Under the pieces are notes generated by a model. It saw only the letters and a program-made list of their open reading frames with translations, did no database searches and was not told where the DNA came from. From Aeromonadales bacterium (GTDB taxonomy: Bacteria > Pseudomonadota > Gammaproteobacteria > Enterobacterales > Aeromonadaceae), in contig JAAYRH010000200.1 of NCBI GenBank assembly GCA_012518835.1, positions 1-42,518 of the forward strand: 42,518 nt of DNA, read 5' to 3'. Below, in pieces: positions 1 through 8,460 of the stretch (its first letter is position 1; each line of letters opens with the position of its first letter). The position numbers and the translations under genes were made by a program.

Positions 1-21
1 CGACTATCAGCATGAACTACC

Positions 22-1134
22 TCAATATTCTATGGTTACATTATCTAGCATACCGGAATCTAAACCATCATTGCCGCCCTGCAGCTTGATCATTAAGCGC
101 AAGTCATTTGCCGAGTCGGCATAGGCGAGCGCTTCTGAATAGCCAATATGATGTTGGCTATATAAATCAAATAACGCCTGATCGAAGGTTTGCATCCCTT
201 GCTCTCGAGACTTACTCATCACTTCTTTAAGCCGGTGCAAGTCGCCGTTGCGCAGCAGTTCAGCGACTAAGGGGGTATTTATTAACACCTCAAAGGCCGC
301 GCGGCGCCCTTGACCATCTCGGGTGGGGATCAACTGCTGAGCCACAATGGCTTTTAAGTTAAAGTGCAAATCAAACTGTAACTGGCGGTGCTTGCTTTCG
401 GGAACCAAGTGCATAATTCTATCAATAGCTTGGTTAGCGTTGTTGGCGTGCAAGGTAGCCATACATAAATGACCGGTTTCAGCAAACGACAGCGCAAAGT
501 TCATGGTTTCTTCGGAGCGAATTTCTCCTAGTAAGATTACGTTAGGCGCTTGGCGCAAAGCGCTTTTAAGCGCGGCATCAAACGACTCAGTATCTACGCC
601 TACTTCACGCTGAGTAATAATAGAGCGATCGTGTTGGTGTACAAACTCGATAGGATCTTCAATGGTTAAAATATGATCGTCCATATGCCGATTACGATGG
701 CCAATCATGGCGGCTTGGGTAGTGGATTTTCCGGTTCCAGTCCCACCCACAAACAGTACCAAGCCACGCTTGGCCATGGCTACTTCTCGTAGGCTATCGG
801 GCAAATATAATTCTTCAAAACTGGGGATCTTACTTTCAATGCGTCGGATCACCATGCCCGCTTGCTCTTGTTGCCACAGCGCACTCACCCGAAATCGTCC
901 CAATGTAGGATCGCTGATCGCAAAGTTCGCTTCTTTATGCTGATGAAAGTTTTTAAGCCAGCTTTCACTCATACACGACTCGGCCAGCTGCAGGGTTTGC
1001 GCCGCCGTTAGTTTTTGCTCGCCAATAGGCACTAAGCGTCCTTGGCTTTTTAAGGTAGGAGGCACCCCCACCGAGATATAGAGATCTGAAGCTTGTTGCT
1101 GGTGCATGGCTGCAAGTAAGGGCAGTAACTCCAT
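22..1134 (-). CDS. pilU: PilU, type IV pilus retraction-associated ATPase
   Basis: PilT-like hexameric ATPase at the inner-membrane base of type IV pili, which assists PilT in pilus retraction and twitching. The 370-aa protein has the GspE/PilT layout: an N-terminal PAS-like half, then a RecA-like core with Walker A GGTGTGKST near residue 130, an Asp-box ILTIEDPIEF, Walker B region VILLGEIR and His-box TGHLCMATLHA. It lacks the AIRNLIRE motif typical of PilT and reads TPLVAELLRNG there, and it carries a C-terminal extension, as in PilU. It lies 15 bp downstream of pilT on the same strand, the usual pilT-pilU operon. The start follows an AAGGA about 10 bases upstream. The gene is complete, with its stop at bases 22-24. 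Confidence 0.93.
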   Translation of the reverse strand: MELLPLLAAMHQQQASDLYISVGVPPTLKSQGRLVPIGEQKLTAAQTLQLAESCMSESWLKNFHQHKEANFAISDPTLGRFRVSALWQQEQAGMVIRRIESKIPSFEELYLPDSLREVAMAKRGLVLFVGGTGTGKSTTQAAMIGHRNRHMDDHILTIEDPIEFVHQHDRSIITQREVGVDTESFDAALKSALRQAPNVILLGEIRSEETMNFALSFAETGHLCMATLHANNANQAIDRIMHLVPESKHRQLQFDLHFNLKAIVAQQLIPTRDGQGRRAAFEVLINTPLVAELLRNGDLHRLKEVMSKSREQGMQTFDQALFDLYSQHHIGYSEALAYADSANDLRLMIKLQGGNDGLDSGMLDNVTIEY

Positions 1135-1149
1135 AGCTAATTTTCCTTA

Positions 1150-2184
1150 TTAGATGCCTTGGGGATCATTGGCTTTAACGCGGGCTTCTACTGCCGACAC
1201 TACGCCTTGATTCACGAGCTGTTTTAAACATTGATCCATGGTTTGCATGCCGTGTGCCATACCCGTTTGAATAACCGAATACATTTGTGCCACTTTATCC
1301 TCGCGGATCAAGTTACGAATGGCTGGCGTACCGAGCATGATTTCGTAAGCAGCGACTCGACCACCACCTTCTTTTTTTAATAAGGTTTGCGAAACCACCG
1401 CTTGTAGTGACTCCGATAACATAGAGCGCACCATGGCTTTATCGCCACCAGGGAACACATCAATTATACGGTCGATGGTTTTGGCCGCCGAGGAGGTATG
1501 CAAGGTAGCAAATACTAAGTGACCAGTTTCGGCCGCCGTTAAAGCCAAACGGATGGTTTCTAAGTCACGCAGTTCACCCACCATAATAATATCGGGATCT
1601 TCTCGTAGTGAAGAGCGCAGCGCATTACTAAAAGAGTGAGTATCTCGGTGCACTTCTCGCTGGTTCACTAAACATTTTTTATTGTCATGCACAAACTCGA
1701 TAGGATCTTCAATGGTCAGAATATGCTTATTATCTTTTTCATTCACATGATCAATCATCGCCGCTAAGGTAGTGGACTTACCTGAACCGGTAGGGCCAGT
1801 GACCAGCACTAACCCTTTAGGAAGCTCGGCAATACGACGTAAGATGTCTGGTCCAGCTAATTGCTCTAAGGTCAGTATTTTACTGGGAATCACCCTAAAC
1901 ACCGCTGCGGCGCCGCGCGCTTGGTGATAGGCATTAACTCGAAAGCGCGCTAAATTAGGTAACTCAAAAGAAAAATCGACTTCTAAGCTCTCTTCAAATT
2001 CTTTGCGCTGGCGATCGTTCATAATGTCATACACGAGGTTATGAACTTCTCGATGTTCTAATACGGGTAAATTAATCTTTCTTACATCCCCATCCACACG
2101 AATTTGGGGGGATACTCCAGCAGATAAATGCAGATCCGAGGCATTATGCTTTACACTGAACGCCAATAACTCCGTAATATCCAT
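1150..2184 (-). CDS. pilT: PilT, type IV pilus retraction ATPase
   Basis: Hexameric motor ATPase that depolymerises type IV pili and powers twitching and DNA uptake. It has 344 aa, the same as Pseudomonas PilT. Visible motifs are Walker A GPTGSGKST near residue 130, Asp-box ILTIEDPIEFVH, Walker B DIIMVGELRD, His-box TGHLVFATLHT and the PilT signature AIRNLIRE near residue 290. It is the first gene of the pilT-pilU pair. Its ATG is only 32 bp from the divergent yggS ATG, so the two promoters must overlap in or extend out of that small gap. The neighbour yggS is typical: E. coli has the pilT relative yggR beside yggS. Confidence 0.95.
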   Translation of the reverse strand: MDITELLAFSVKHNASDLHLSAGVSPQIRVDGDVRKINLPVLEHREVHNLVYDIMNDRQRKEFEESLEVDFSFELPNLARFRVNAYHQARGAAAVFRVIPSKILTLEQLAGPDILRRIAELPKGLVLVTGPTGSGKSTTLAAMIDHVNEKDNKHILTIEDPIEFVHDNKKCLVNQREVHRDTHSFSNALRSSLREDPDIIMVGELRDLETIRLALTAAETGHLVFATLHTSSAAKTIDRIIDVFPGGDKAMVRSMLSESLQAVVSQTLLKKEGGGRVAAYEIMLGTPAIRNLIREDKVAQMYSVIQTGMAHGMQTMDQCLKQLVNQGVVSAVEARVKANDPQGI

Positions 2185-2216
2185 TATTTATCCCTGTCTT
2201 TTGGTTAATTACTCAT

Positions 2217-2909
2217 ATGACTACTATCTTACAACAACTGTACCAAGTGCAGACCAGAATTGCCGCAGCGATCACAGCTCACCAACGCACGCCTGACTCA
2301 GTACAATTACTGGCGGTCAGCAAAACCAAGGCGGCCTCGTCGATATTAACAGCCTATCAGGCAGGACAACGCCAATTTGGTGAAAACTACGTGCAAGAAG
2401 CGCTCGATAAAATTATTGCCTTACGCGACGACTGCCCTGAAATTAGCTGGCATTTAATAGGTCCCTTACAATCTAATAAAACGCGCGCCGTAGCCGAGCA
2501 CTTTGACTGGGTGCAAAGTGTCGACCGCCTAAAAATAGCCCAACGACTAAATGAACAACGCCCCGCTGACTTAGCCCCTTTAAATATTTGTATACAGGTT
2601 AATATCAGTCAAGAAGCCAATAAGTCTGGAGTTTTACCAGAGCAAGTAGCCGAATTGGCCGAACAGGTCAGTCAGCTGCCTAATATATGTTTACGCGGGC
2701 TAATGGCGATCCCAGAAGCGACAGACAAGGTGGCACAGTTAACGGCGCAATTAGTAGAGTTAAAGCAACTGTTTGATAGAATGACAGAAAAATATTCGAC
2801 GGTAGATACGCTCTCCATGGGCATGAGTAATGATCTGGAGCTAGCTATTGAATGTGGTAGTACCCTAGTGCGGGTTGGCACGGCGATATTTGGTACTCGT
2901 CACGCTTAA
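2217..2909 (+). CDS. yggS: YggS/PROSC family pyridoxal-phosphate homeostasis protein
   Basis: Cytosolic PLP-binding protein with an alanine-racemase-like TIM-barrel fold. The family buffers free PLP and affects amino-acid and B6 homeostasis. It has 230 aa, the normal length. Family signatures are LLAVSKTK near residue 35 (the Lys binds PLP), FGENYVQEA, WHLIGPLQSNK, VNISQEANKSG and the C-terminal SMGMSNDLELAIECGSTLVRVGTAIFG. It heads the plus-strand run and is followed by proC after 22 bp. Linkage to proC and yggT is common and fits the role of YggS in amino-acid metabolism. Confidence 0.95.
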   Translation: MTTILQQLYQVQTRIAAAITAHQRTPDSVQLLAVSKTKAASSILTAYQAGQRQFGENYVQEALDKIIALRDDCPEISWHLIGPLQSNKTRAVAEHFDWVQSVDRLKIAQRLNEQRPADLAPLNICIQVNISQEANKSGVLPEQVAELAEQVSQLPNICLRGLMAIPEATDKVAQLTAQLVELKQLFDRMTEKYSTVDTLSMGMSNDLELAIECGSTLVRVGTAIFGTRHA

Positions 2910-2931
2910 ATAATGATAATAAGTGAGTCAT

Positions 2932-3753
2932 ATGGAACATAGAAAACTGGCCTTTATTGGCGCGGGAAATATGTCACGCAGCATAATTTCGGGACTGATC
3001 AAGGCTGGGTACCCCGCCAGTGCCATTATGGCAGCGAATCCTTCACGCCCTAAACTAGAGCAATTAGCGGCAGAGTTTGGTATTCAAATAACTCAAGACA
3101 ATTTGCAAGCAGCTAACTGGGCGCAAGCGGTGGTATTGGCGGTAAAACCTCAGCTAATGGCCGAGATGCTAAATGCGCTTTGTCTCGAGTCTAATCCTTT
3201 ACAAGATAAGCTGCTGATATCTATTGCGGCGGGCATGAAAGTGGCACGGTTAGCCGAGTTAAGTGGACAACAGCGTATTGTACGCACTATGCCAAATACA
3301 CCTTCTTTGTTAGGTTTAGGTATGACGGGCCTGTATGCTAACGAGTCGGTCGTCGCCGCTGATCGTGATTATTGTGAACAGCTAATGCAGTGTGTGGGCA
3401 AAACCTTATGGGTGACAGAAGAAGTAGGTATTAATCATATTACTGCCGCCGCCGGCAGTGCCCCCGCCTATTTTTTCTTATTTATGCAAGCCATGGCCGA
3501 GCAGGCACAGCAATTAGGCTTTAATGAACACGAGGCTCGCTTGTTAATAGAGCAAACCGCCTTGGGGGCGGTGAATATGGTGGTGGCCAACCCCAAGCAG
3601 TCTCTTAGTGAGCTAAGGGCACAAGTGACTTCTAAAGGCGGCACCACTGCCGAAGCCATTCGTCACTTTCAAGAACATGGTTTAAACCAGCTAGTAGCCG
3701 ATGCGATGACTGCCGCCGTAACGCGTGCTAGTGAACTAGAAGCTCAGTTATAA
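2932..3753 (+). CDS. proC: Pyrroline-5-carboxylate reductase
   Basis: Catalyses the last step of proline synthesis, reducing 1-pyrroline-5-carboxylate to L-proline with NAD(P)H. The 273-aa product starts MEHRKLAFIGAGNMSRSI, with the Rossmann nucleotide-binding GAGNMS at the N terminus, then VLAVKPQ, the signature RTMPNTPSLLGLGMT, and the C-terminal dimerisation region AAGSAPAYFF through VTSKGGTTAEAI. An upstream in-frame GTG at 2923 would add three residues. I prefer the ATG because the purine-rich AAGTGAG lies at the right distance before it and E. coli ProC begins at the matching place. The proline catabolism gene putA is also in this window, 25 kb away. Confidence 0.95.
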   Translation: MEHRKLAFIGAGNMSRSIISGLIKAGYPASAIMAANPSRPKLEQLAAEFGIQITQDNLQAANWAQAVVLAVKPQLMAEMLNALCLESNPLQDKLLISIAAGMKVARLAELSGQQRIVRTMPNTPSLLGLGMTGLYANESVVAADRDYCEQLMQCVGKTLWVTEEVGINHITAAAGSAPAYFFLFMQAMAEQAQQLGFNEHEARLLIEQTALGAVNMVVANPKQSLSELRAQVTSKGGTTAEAIRHFQEHGLNQLVADAMTAAVTRASELEAQL

Positions 3754-3761
3754 GGATTAAT

Positions 3762-4322
3762 ATGGACGCTGTTTATTTTTTAATTAACACAGTATGCAAT
3801 CTTTACTTGATGGTGGTGTTACTGCGCATCTGGTTACAACTAGTTCGTGCTGATTTTTATAACCCTATCAGTCAGTTTACGGTCAAAGCGACCCAGCCCA
3901 TACTCAAACCCTTACGCCGCTTTATACCGGGCTTTTGGGGAGTTGATATGGCAGCCGTGGTATTAGCTATATTAGTAGTAAGCGTTAAGCTCGCGTTGCT
4001 CTATGCTCTTAACCCAAACCTGCTTTACGATACCCCGCTGTCGGCACTGGTGTTATTTGTGATCCTGTCTATCATCAAAACGGCGGGCACTATGCTATTT
4101 TGGGTGATGCTAATTCAAGCCCTGTTGAGCTGGGTAAGCCAAGGTCGTAGCCCCGTTGAATATATGCTATTTCAGCTTACCGGTCCGATACTGGCTCCGC
4201 TGCGACGTATTATTCCTCCGCTGGGTGGCCTAGACTTATCGGTACTAGTGGCTTTTATTATCTTACAGGCACTTAATCTATTGATGGGCAGCGTATTTGG
4301 CCCTATCTGGTGGCAGGTGTAA
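3762..4322 (+). CDS. yggT: YggT family integral membrane protein
   Basis: Inner-membrane protein of the YggT family, linked to osmotic and cation stress in E. coli and to division-associated YlmG in other bacteria. The molecular function is unsettled. The 186-aa sequence has two tandem YGGT repeats, each a pair of hydrophobic segments around a conserved RxxxP loop: NPISQFTVKATQPILKPLRRFIPG in the first half, matched by SPVEYMLFQLTGPILAPLRRIIPP in the second. It starts 8 bp after proC, following an AAGGA-like ribosome site, and is followed at once by yggU. Confidence 0.92.
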   Translation: MDAVYFLINTVCNLYLMVVLLRIWLQLVRADFYNPISQFTVKATQPILKPLRRFIPGFWGVDMAAVVLAILVVSVKLALLYALNPNLLYDTPLSALVLFVILSIIKTAGTMLFWVMLIQALLSWVSQGRSPVEYMLFQLTGPILAPLRRIIPPLGGLDLSVLVAFIILQALNLLMGSVFGPIWWQV

Positions 4323-4323
4323 G

Positions 4324-4647
4324 GTGAGCCAACTAACGCCACCCGTAGTGCTGGTTGAGGATAAGTTGTATTTAACGGTTTATTTACAGCCCAAAGCCAG
4401 CCGCGATCAGTTTTTAGGTCTCCATGGCGAGGCGCTTAAAATCGCCATTACCGCCCCGCCTGTCGATGGCAAAGCTAACGCTCATCTATTAAAGTGGTTA
4501 GCAAAGCAATGTAGTGTAGCTAAAGCACAAGTTCAGTTAGTGCGGGGCGAAACCAGCCGCCATAAACAAGTCATGATCACAGCGCCACGGACCCTTCCCG
4601 AAGCAATAGTGGCACTGTTAGCCGAGATAAAGGATGCACCATGTTAA
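4324..4647 (+). CDS. yggU: DUF167 family protein YggU
   Basis: Small conserved DUF167 protein without a defined biochemical role. I call 107 aa from the GTG at 4324, one base after the yggT stop. This gives VSQLTPPVVLVEDKLYLTVYL and lines up with E. coli YggU (about 96 aa). An ATG at 4297 inside yggT would add nine residues that match nothing in the family. Family signatures are YLQPKASRDQFLGLHG, ITAPPVDGKANAHLLKWLAKQ and GETSRHKQV. It overlaps the next gene by seven bases, so the genes are probably translationally coupled. Confidence 0.9.
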   Translation: MSQLTPPVVLVEDKLYLTVYLQPKASRDQFLGLHGEALKIAITAPPVDGKANAHLLKWLAKQCSVAKAQVQLVRGETSRHKQVMITAPRTLPEAIVALLAEIKDAPC

Positions 4648-5066
4648 AGAAACTACTCATCACAATAACAGCCAGTTGGGCACTGTTATTTGCACTTTCT
4701 AGCCACGCAAACGAAGTAAAGGTAGGCGAGTTTAAGGTGGTTTATAATGCGTTGCCCAGTACCTTTTTAACGCCTGAGATAGCAAAAGAAAATAATATTG
4801 AACGTAGTCGCTATAATGGCCTGCTCAATATTGTGGTGTTAAATAAAGAAGGTAAGCCGCAACCCGTTAATATTAGTGGCGAAGGTAAAACGCTGATCGG
4901 TAACGTGCGAAAGTTAGAGTTTCAAACGATTCGCGAAGGTGATGCGATTTATTATATTGCTCAGTACCCTTACCGTAACGAAGACGATGTATTGTTTTCA
5001 ATCAAGATCCAAAGCCCTAAACAAAGCGGCGAGTTTAGCTTCCGCCATACTTTTTATACCGATTAA
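4641..5066 (+). CDS. DUF4426 domain-containing exported protein
   Basis: Predicted periplasmic protein of 141 aa with a Sec signal peptide: MLKKLL, a hydrophobic stretch to about residue 20, then a likely cleavage at SHANA-type SSHA/NE. The mature part is a small beta-rich DUF4426 domain (GEFKVVYNALPSTFLTPEIAKE, then RYNGLLNIVVLN). DUF4426 proteins often lie between yggU and rdgB in Vibrio, Shewanella and relatives, and E. coli lacks this gene there. I know no function. The start codon overlaps the end of yggU, and a hairpin separates this gene from rdgB. Confidence 0.85.
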   Translation: MLKKLLITITASWALLFALSSHANEVKVGEFKVVYNALPSTFLTPEIAKENNIERSRYNGLLNIVVLNKEGKPQPVNISGEGKTLIGNVRKLEFQTIREGDAIYYIAQYPYRNEDDVLFSIKIQSPKQSGEFSFRHTFYTD

Positions 5067-5093
5067 TTTACACTAGTCGTTTATCTTCTAAAA

Positions 5094-5115
5094 AAGGGGC
5101 ACAGGCGTGCCCCTT
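5094..5115. terminator. Intergenic hairpin between DUF4426 gene and rdgB
   Basis: Perfect 9-bp stem, AAGGGGCAC with GTGCCCCTT, and a 4-base loop. On the plus strand it has no U tract after it. It is preceded by six A residues, so it is an intrinsic terminator shape only on the minus strand, where no gene reads into it. For the plus-strand operon it is more likely an RNA-processing or 3'-end stabilising hairpin, or a weak terminator. Confidence 0.5.
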
Positions 5116-5147
5116 GCTGATCTGGCTTCCATTACAAGGATTAAAAG

Positions 5148-5747
5148 GTGAAACATAAACTCGTACTGGCCTCGGGCAATGCTAATAAAGTGGCCGAATT
5201 ACAAAGCTTATTGAACGAGCTAGAATTCACAGTGATCCCACAAACCGAGTTAGGCGTGAGTGACGCCGACGAAACCGGCACCACCTTTATTGAAAACGCC
5301 ATTATAAAAGCTCGCCATGCTGCTGTAGCAACTCAACTACCTGCTATTGCCGATGATTCAGGGATTACCGTGGACGCACTCAACGGTGAGCCTGGTGTGT
5401 ATTCGGCGCGCTTTGCTGGCGCCCAGGCAAGCGATCAACAAAACCTAGAGTTGCTACTCAAAAAGCTTAAAGGGGTACCTACCACGGAGCGCACTGCTAC
5501 CTTTTGGTGCGTGCTGGTGTATTTGCGCCACGCCACCGATCCCACGCCGCTGGTGTGTACTGGCCGCTGGCACGGGGTAATTACTGAGCAACCTAGTGGC
5601 GAAGGCGGCTTTGGTTACGATCCGATCTTTTTTGTCCCCGACGCCGGTAAAACCGCCGCTGAGTTAAGCCGTGTTGAGAAAAATCGTATTAGCCATAGAG
5701 CACACGCCTTGCAACAGCTCAAAGTACTGCTGAGCGAGCAACGCTAA
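5148..5747 (+). CDS. rdgB: RdgB, dITP/XTP pyrophosphatase
   Basis: House-cleaning nucleotidase that hydrolyses dITP, ITP and XTP to monophosphates and so keeps deaminated purines out of DNA. The 199-aa product matches E. coli RdgB along its length: [18 protein letters not shown] (substrate-binding SGNxxK), [13 protein letters not shown], the catalytic ADDSGI near residue 69, [22 protein letters not shown] and SHRAHAL at the end. It uses a GTG start with ACAAGGA seven bases upstream. The stop overlaps the start of hemW (TAATG), and this rdgB-hemW linkage is conserved in gammaproteobacteria. Confidence 0.96.
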   Translation: MKHKLVLASGNANKVAELQSLLNELEFTVIPQTELGVSDADETGTTFIENAIIKARHAAVATQLPAIADDSGITVDALNGEPGVYSARFAGAQASDQQNLELLLKKLKGVPTTERTATFWCVLVYLRHATDPTPLVCTGRWHGVITEQPSGEGGFGYDPIFFVPDAGKTAAELSRVEKNRISHRAHALQQLKVLLSEQR

Positions 5748-6901
5748 TGTTAATACTGCCGCCCCTGAGCCTCTATATTCATATTCCTTGGTGTGTGCAA
5801 AAGTGCCCCTACTGCGACTTTAACTCACACACCTTAAAAGCTGACATGCCTGAGTCGGACTATGTGGCCGCCCTACTAGAAGACTTACGCCAAGACTTAC
5901 CTCTGGTTCAAGGTCGAATGCTGCACAGTATTTTTATTGGCGGCGGCACGCCTAGCTTATTTAGTGCCAAAGCCATTAAAGACATATTAATGGGCGTAGA
6001 ACAGCTGATCCCGTTTAGTGATGATATAGAAATCACCCTAGAAGCGAACCCTGGCACCGTGGAAGCAGGTCGTTTTGCCGGATTTAAAGCCGCCGGTGTC
6101 ACCCGTATTTCGATTGGCATTCAAAGCTTTCAGGCAGAAAAACTACAGCGCCTAGGGCGTATTCACGATCCACAGCAAGCCCGCTTTGCCGCCGAAGAAG
6201 CAGCGACCGTCGGTTTAACCACTTTTAATGTCGACTTAATGCACGGTTTACCCGACCAAAGCTTAAGCGATGCGCTGTCGGATTTAAGCCAAGCCATTGC
6301 CTTAAGCCCGCCCCATTTATCTTGGTATCAGCTCACTATTGAGCCTAATACCCCTTTTGCGTCCCGTCCGCCTGCCTTGCCCGAAGATGAAACATTGGCT
6401 GATATTTATGAGCAAGGCCATGAATTGCTACTGGCAAATGGTTATGAGCATTATGAGGTGTCGGCGTACGCTAAGCCTGGCCACCAAGCGCGCCATAACT
6501 TAAATTACTGGCGGTTTGGCGACTATCTGGGAATTGGTTGTGGCGCCCATGGCAAAATCACCCTACCCTTAGAAAACAAATTAATACGCACGGTGAAGGT
6601 AAAGCACCCAAAAGGCTACCTAGACTCAGACAGGGCTTATCTTGATCAGTATTGGGCCATTGCGCCCCAAGATTTGTCGCTGGAATACTTTATGAATCGG
6701 CTACGCTTATTTGAGCCGATACCGCAAGCTGAGTTTTCAGAGCTGACGGGTTTAACTAAGACTAGCCTACAAGCCCCACTGGCCGAGGCATTGCGTCTAG
6801 AGTTACTTGCCGATACGGGCAGCCATTGGCAAGTGACGCCTTTAGGACGCCGCTTTCTTAACCGCTTGCTTGATTTGTTTATCGACGATGAATACGGGTA
6901 A
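5747..6901 (+). CDS. hemW: HemW, radical SAM heme chaperone
   Basis: Radical SAM protein related to oxygen-independent coproporphyrinogen oxidase HemN. HemW binds heme and is thought to deliver it to respiratory enzymes. It has 384 aa (E. coli 378). The N-terminal cluster motif is HIPWCVQKCPYCDF (CxxxCxxC) near residue 16, followed by FIGGGTPSL (SAM glycine motif), LEANPGT, GVTRISIGIQSF and the late LNYWRFGDYLGIGCGAHG. It lacks the N-terminal extension and extra cysteine that mark true HemN. It is translationally coupled to rdgB through TAATG. Confidence 0.94.
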   Translation: MLILPPLSLYIHIPWCVQKCPYCDFNSHTLKADMPESDYVAALLEDLRQDLPLVQGRMLHSIFIGGGTPSLFSAKAIKDILMGVEQLIPFSDDIEITLEANPGTVEAGRFAGFKAAGVTRISIGIQSFQAEKLQRLGRIHDPQQARFAAEEAATVGLTTFNVDLMHGLPDQSLSDALSDLSQAIALSPPHLSWYQLTIEPNTPFASRPPALPEDETLADIYEQGHELLLANGYEHYEVSAYAKPGHQARHNLNYWRFGDYLGIGCGAHGKITLPLENKLIRTVKVKHPKGYLDSDRAYLDQYWAIAPQDLSLEYFMNRLRLFEPIPQAEFSELTGLTKTSLQAPLAEALRLELLADTGSHWQVTPLGRRFLNRLLDLFIDDEYG

Positions 6902-6943
6902 ACTTGCCATTATTATTGCCTTGTGTAGTGGGCCGGAGTGTTA

Positions 6944-7678
6944 ATGTCCTCATTAGTTTACGAATACCCTCTTAATGAAAAAAGCCGCAACTATTTGCGG
7001 CTCAATGATTTATTACAACAATTACAGCAAAGCCGCGAATTAAGCGCTGCTGGGCAAACGGTAGCCTTGTTTAAGGCGTTGCTCGATATTATCGAGCTGC
7101 TCGAGCGCTATGATATCCGCAACGACTTGGCTAAAGATCTATTACTAGAAAAAGACAAGCTAGCTAGTTGGGCCGAAGTACCAGGCATAGATACCGCCGC
7201 CCTGAGTCATTTAGAGCAACAACTCACCAGCCTAAGCCAACGGCTCACTAAAACCATGCGCTTTGGTAAGCAATTACGTGAAGATAAGCTACTCACTGCA
7301 GTACGCAGCCGCTTTGCTATTCCGGGTGGGCTATGCTCGTTTGATGTACCCCAGCTGCATTTTTGGTTACAGCAGCCTAAAGACCGCCAGCAACAAGACA
7401 TTGGCCACTGGTTATCGCAGTTATCGTTATTGCAGCAAGGTTTAGAGTTACTGCTCACTTTGTGGCGTGAAGCTAACCAGTTTCAGGCTAAGCAAACCAC
7501 CAGTGGTTTCTTTCAAGAAGATGCCGAGCAAACGCACATTGTGCGAGTTCGCTTAGGAGCTGAGCAAGCGGTTTATCCGGTAGTCAGTGGTAATAAATAT
7601 CGCTATACCATTCGTTTTATGCCGGTAGGCGATACCGATATTAGTAACCTTGATTTTGATTTGGCGAATATAAAATGA
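6944..7678 (+). CDS. zapD: ZapD, FtsZ-bundling cell division protein
   Basis: Cytosolic dimeric protein that cross-links FtsZ filaments in the Z-ring (formerly YacF). The 244-aa product matches E. coli Zap[16 protein letters not shown] at the N terminus, [30 protein letters not shown] in the middle, and [14 protein letters not shown] near the end. I chose ATG 6944 because CCGGAG sits five bases before it. An upstream GTG at 6938 overlaps that ribosome site. The gene forms the conserved trio zapD-yacG-mutT, although coaE, which usually precedes zapD, is absent here and hemW takes its place. Confidence 0.93.
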   Translation: MSSLVYEYPLNEKSRNYLRLNDLLQQLQQSRELSAAGQTVALFKALLDIIELLERYDIRNDLAKDLLLEKDKLASWAEVPGIDTAALSHLEQQLTSLSQRLTKTMRFGKQLREDKLLTAVRSRFAIPGGLCSFDVPQLHFWLQQPKDRQQQDIGHWLSQLSLLQQGLELLLTLWREANQFQAKQTTSGFFQEDAEQTHIVRVRLGAEQAVYPVVSGNKYRYTIRFMPVGDTDISNLDFDLANIK

Positions 7679-7866
7679 CGACTCCTCTTACGGTCTCCTG
7701 CCCGACCTGCAATAAATCAGTGGTATGGAATGAACACAGCCTGTTTCGCCCTTTTTGTAGCAAACGCTGCCAACTGATTGATTTAGGCGAATGGGCCGAT
7801 GAAGAAAAGCGTATTCCGGGCGAGCCGGCTTGGCTACCGGATCACGACGGCGAAAATGAGTACTAA
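7675..7866 (+). CDS. yacG: YacG, zinc-ribbon DNA gyrase inhibitor
   Basis: 63-aa zinc-finger protein. In E. coli, YacG binds GyrB and inhibits gyrase DNA binding. The zinc ligands are visible as [10 protein letters not shown] (CxxC) and, 15 residues later, CSKRC (CxxxC), followed by the family motif [16 protein letters not shown]. The start overlaps the zapD stop (ATGA) and the end overlaps mutT by 11 bases, so all three are probably co-translated. The acidic tail DHDGENEY is typical. Confidence 0.93.
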   Translation: MTTPLTVSCPTCNKSVVWNEHSLFRPFCSKRCQLIDLGEWADEEKRIPGEPAWLPDHDGENEY

Positions 7867-8263
7867 GCCCGCCACCTTAGTGGTGGCTGTGGGGGTTATT
7901 CAAAACCATCGCCAAGAGATATTTCTATGCCGCCGCCACGCTAAGCAACATCAGGGCGATAAGTGGGAGTTCCCAGGCGGAAAAGTAGAGGCCGATGAAA
8001 GCGTACCCGATGCACTAGCACGCGAGTTAGCAGAAGAAGTGGGCATTGAAGTGCATAGCAGCCAGCCCTTTTTGTGCCTTGAGCACGACTATGGCGATAA
8101 AAAAGTGTGCTTAGATATTTACCTAGTGAGCAACTTTAGTGGCCAAGCCCACGGCCGTGAAGGACAAGTCAGTCGTTGGGTGCCCATTAGTGAATTGCAT
8201 CACTATGACTTTCCTGCCGCTAATGGTCCAATTGTGGAAAAACTACAAAAAGCACAACGCTAA
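7856..8263 (+). CDS. mutT: MutT, 8-oxo-dGTP diphosphatase
   Basis: Nudix hydrolase that removes 8-oxo-dGTP from the nucleotide pool and prevents A:T to C:G transversions. The 135-aa form starts at ATG 7856 ([15 protein letters not shown]). A longer reading from 7799 runs inside yacG and adds unmatched residues. The Nudix box is complete: [24 protein letters not shown]. Preceding family residues [12 protein letters not shown] are those of MutT proper. It is the last gene of the plus-strand run and ends before a strong terminator. It is shorter than two-domain MutT/ThiE fusions. Confidence 0.93.
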   Translation: MSTKPATLVVAVGVIQNHRQEIFLCRRHAKQHQGDKWEFPGGKVEADESVPDALARELAEEVGIEVHSSQPFLCLEHDYGDKKVCLDIYLVSNFSGQAHGREGQVSRWVPISELHHYDFPAANGPIVEKLQKAQR

Positions 8264-8267
8264 AAAA

Positions 8268-8308
8268 CCTTTTTGCCACGGAATCCACAGCAGAACACAG
8301 ACAAAAGT
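8268..8308. repeat. Short dispersed-repeat fragment after mutT
   Basis: The segment CCTTTTTGCCACGGAATCCA and the following CAGAACACAG closely resemble CCTTTTTGCCATGGAGCTCA and its following AAGAACACGG at 28439-28472. Both are intergenic, so this is probably a fragment of a repeat family dispersed in the genome. It has no coding potential. Confidence 0.5.
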
Positions 8309-8330
8309 AAATTTATTAATAGCAATAAAA

Positions 8331-8368
8331 AAGGCATCCAGATGCAAATCTGGATGCCTTTTTGTTTT
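8331..8368. terminator. Bidirectional intrinsic terminator between mutT and parC
   Basis: Perfect 10-bp stem GGCATCCAGA / TCTGGATGCC with a 6-base loop (TGCAAA). It is flanked by a run of A on the left and TTTTTGTTTT on the right, so it can end both the mutT transcript (plus) and the parC transcript (minus). The two genes converge here. Confidence 0.9.
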
Positions 8369-8460
8369 GTGTCGCCGGCGCTCGGTGCTGTTTTTAATTT
8401 TCGACTGCGTCGAAATGCGAGAGCAAGCGTTCGCCGACAAAAACCAAGACAGTTCTGGGT

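Noticed and set aside
7799..7855. Longer N terminus for mutT inside yacG
   Set aside because: The extra residues are the yacG reading in another frame. The ATG at 7856 gives the normal MutT start.
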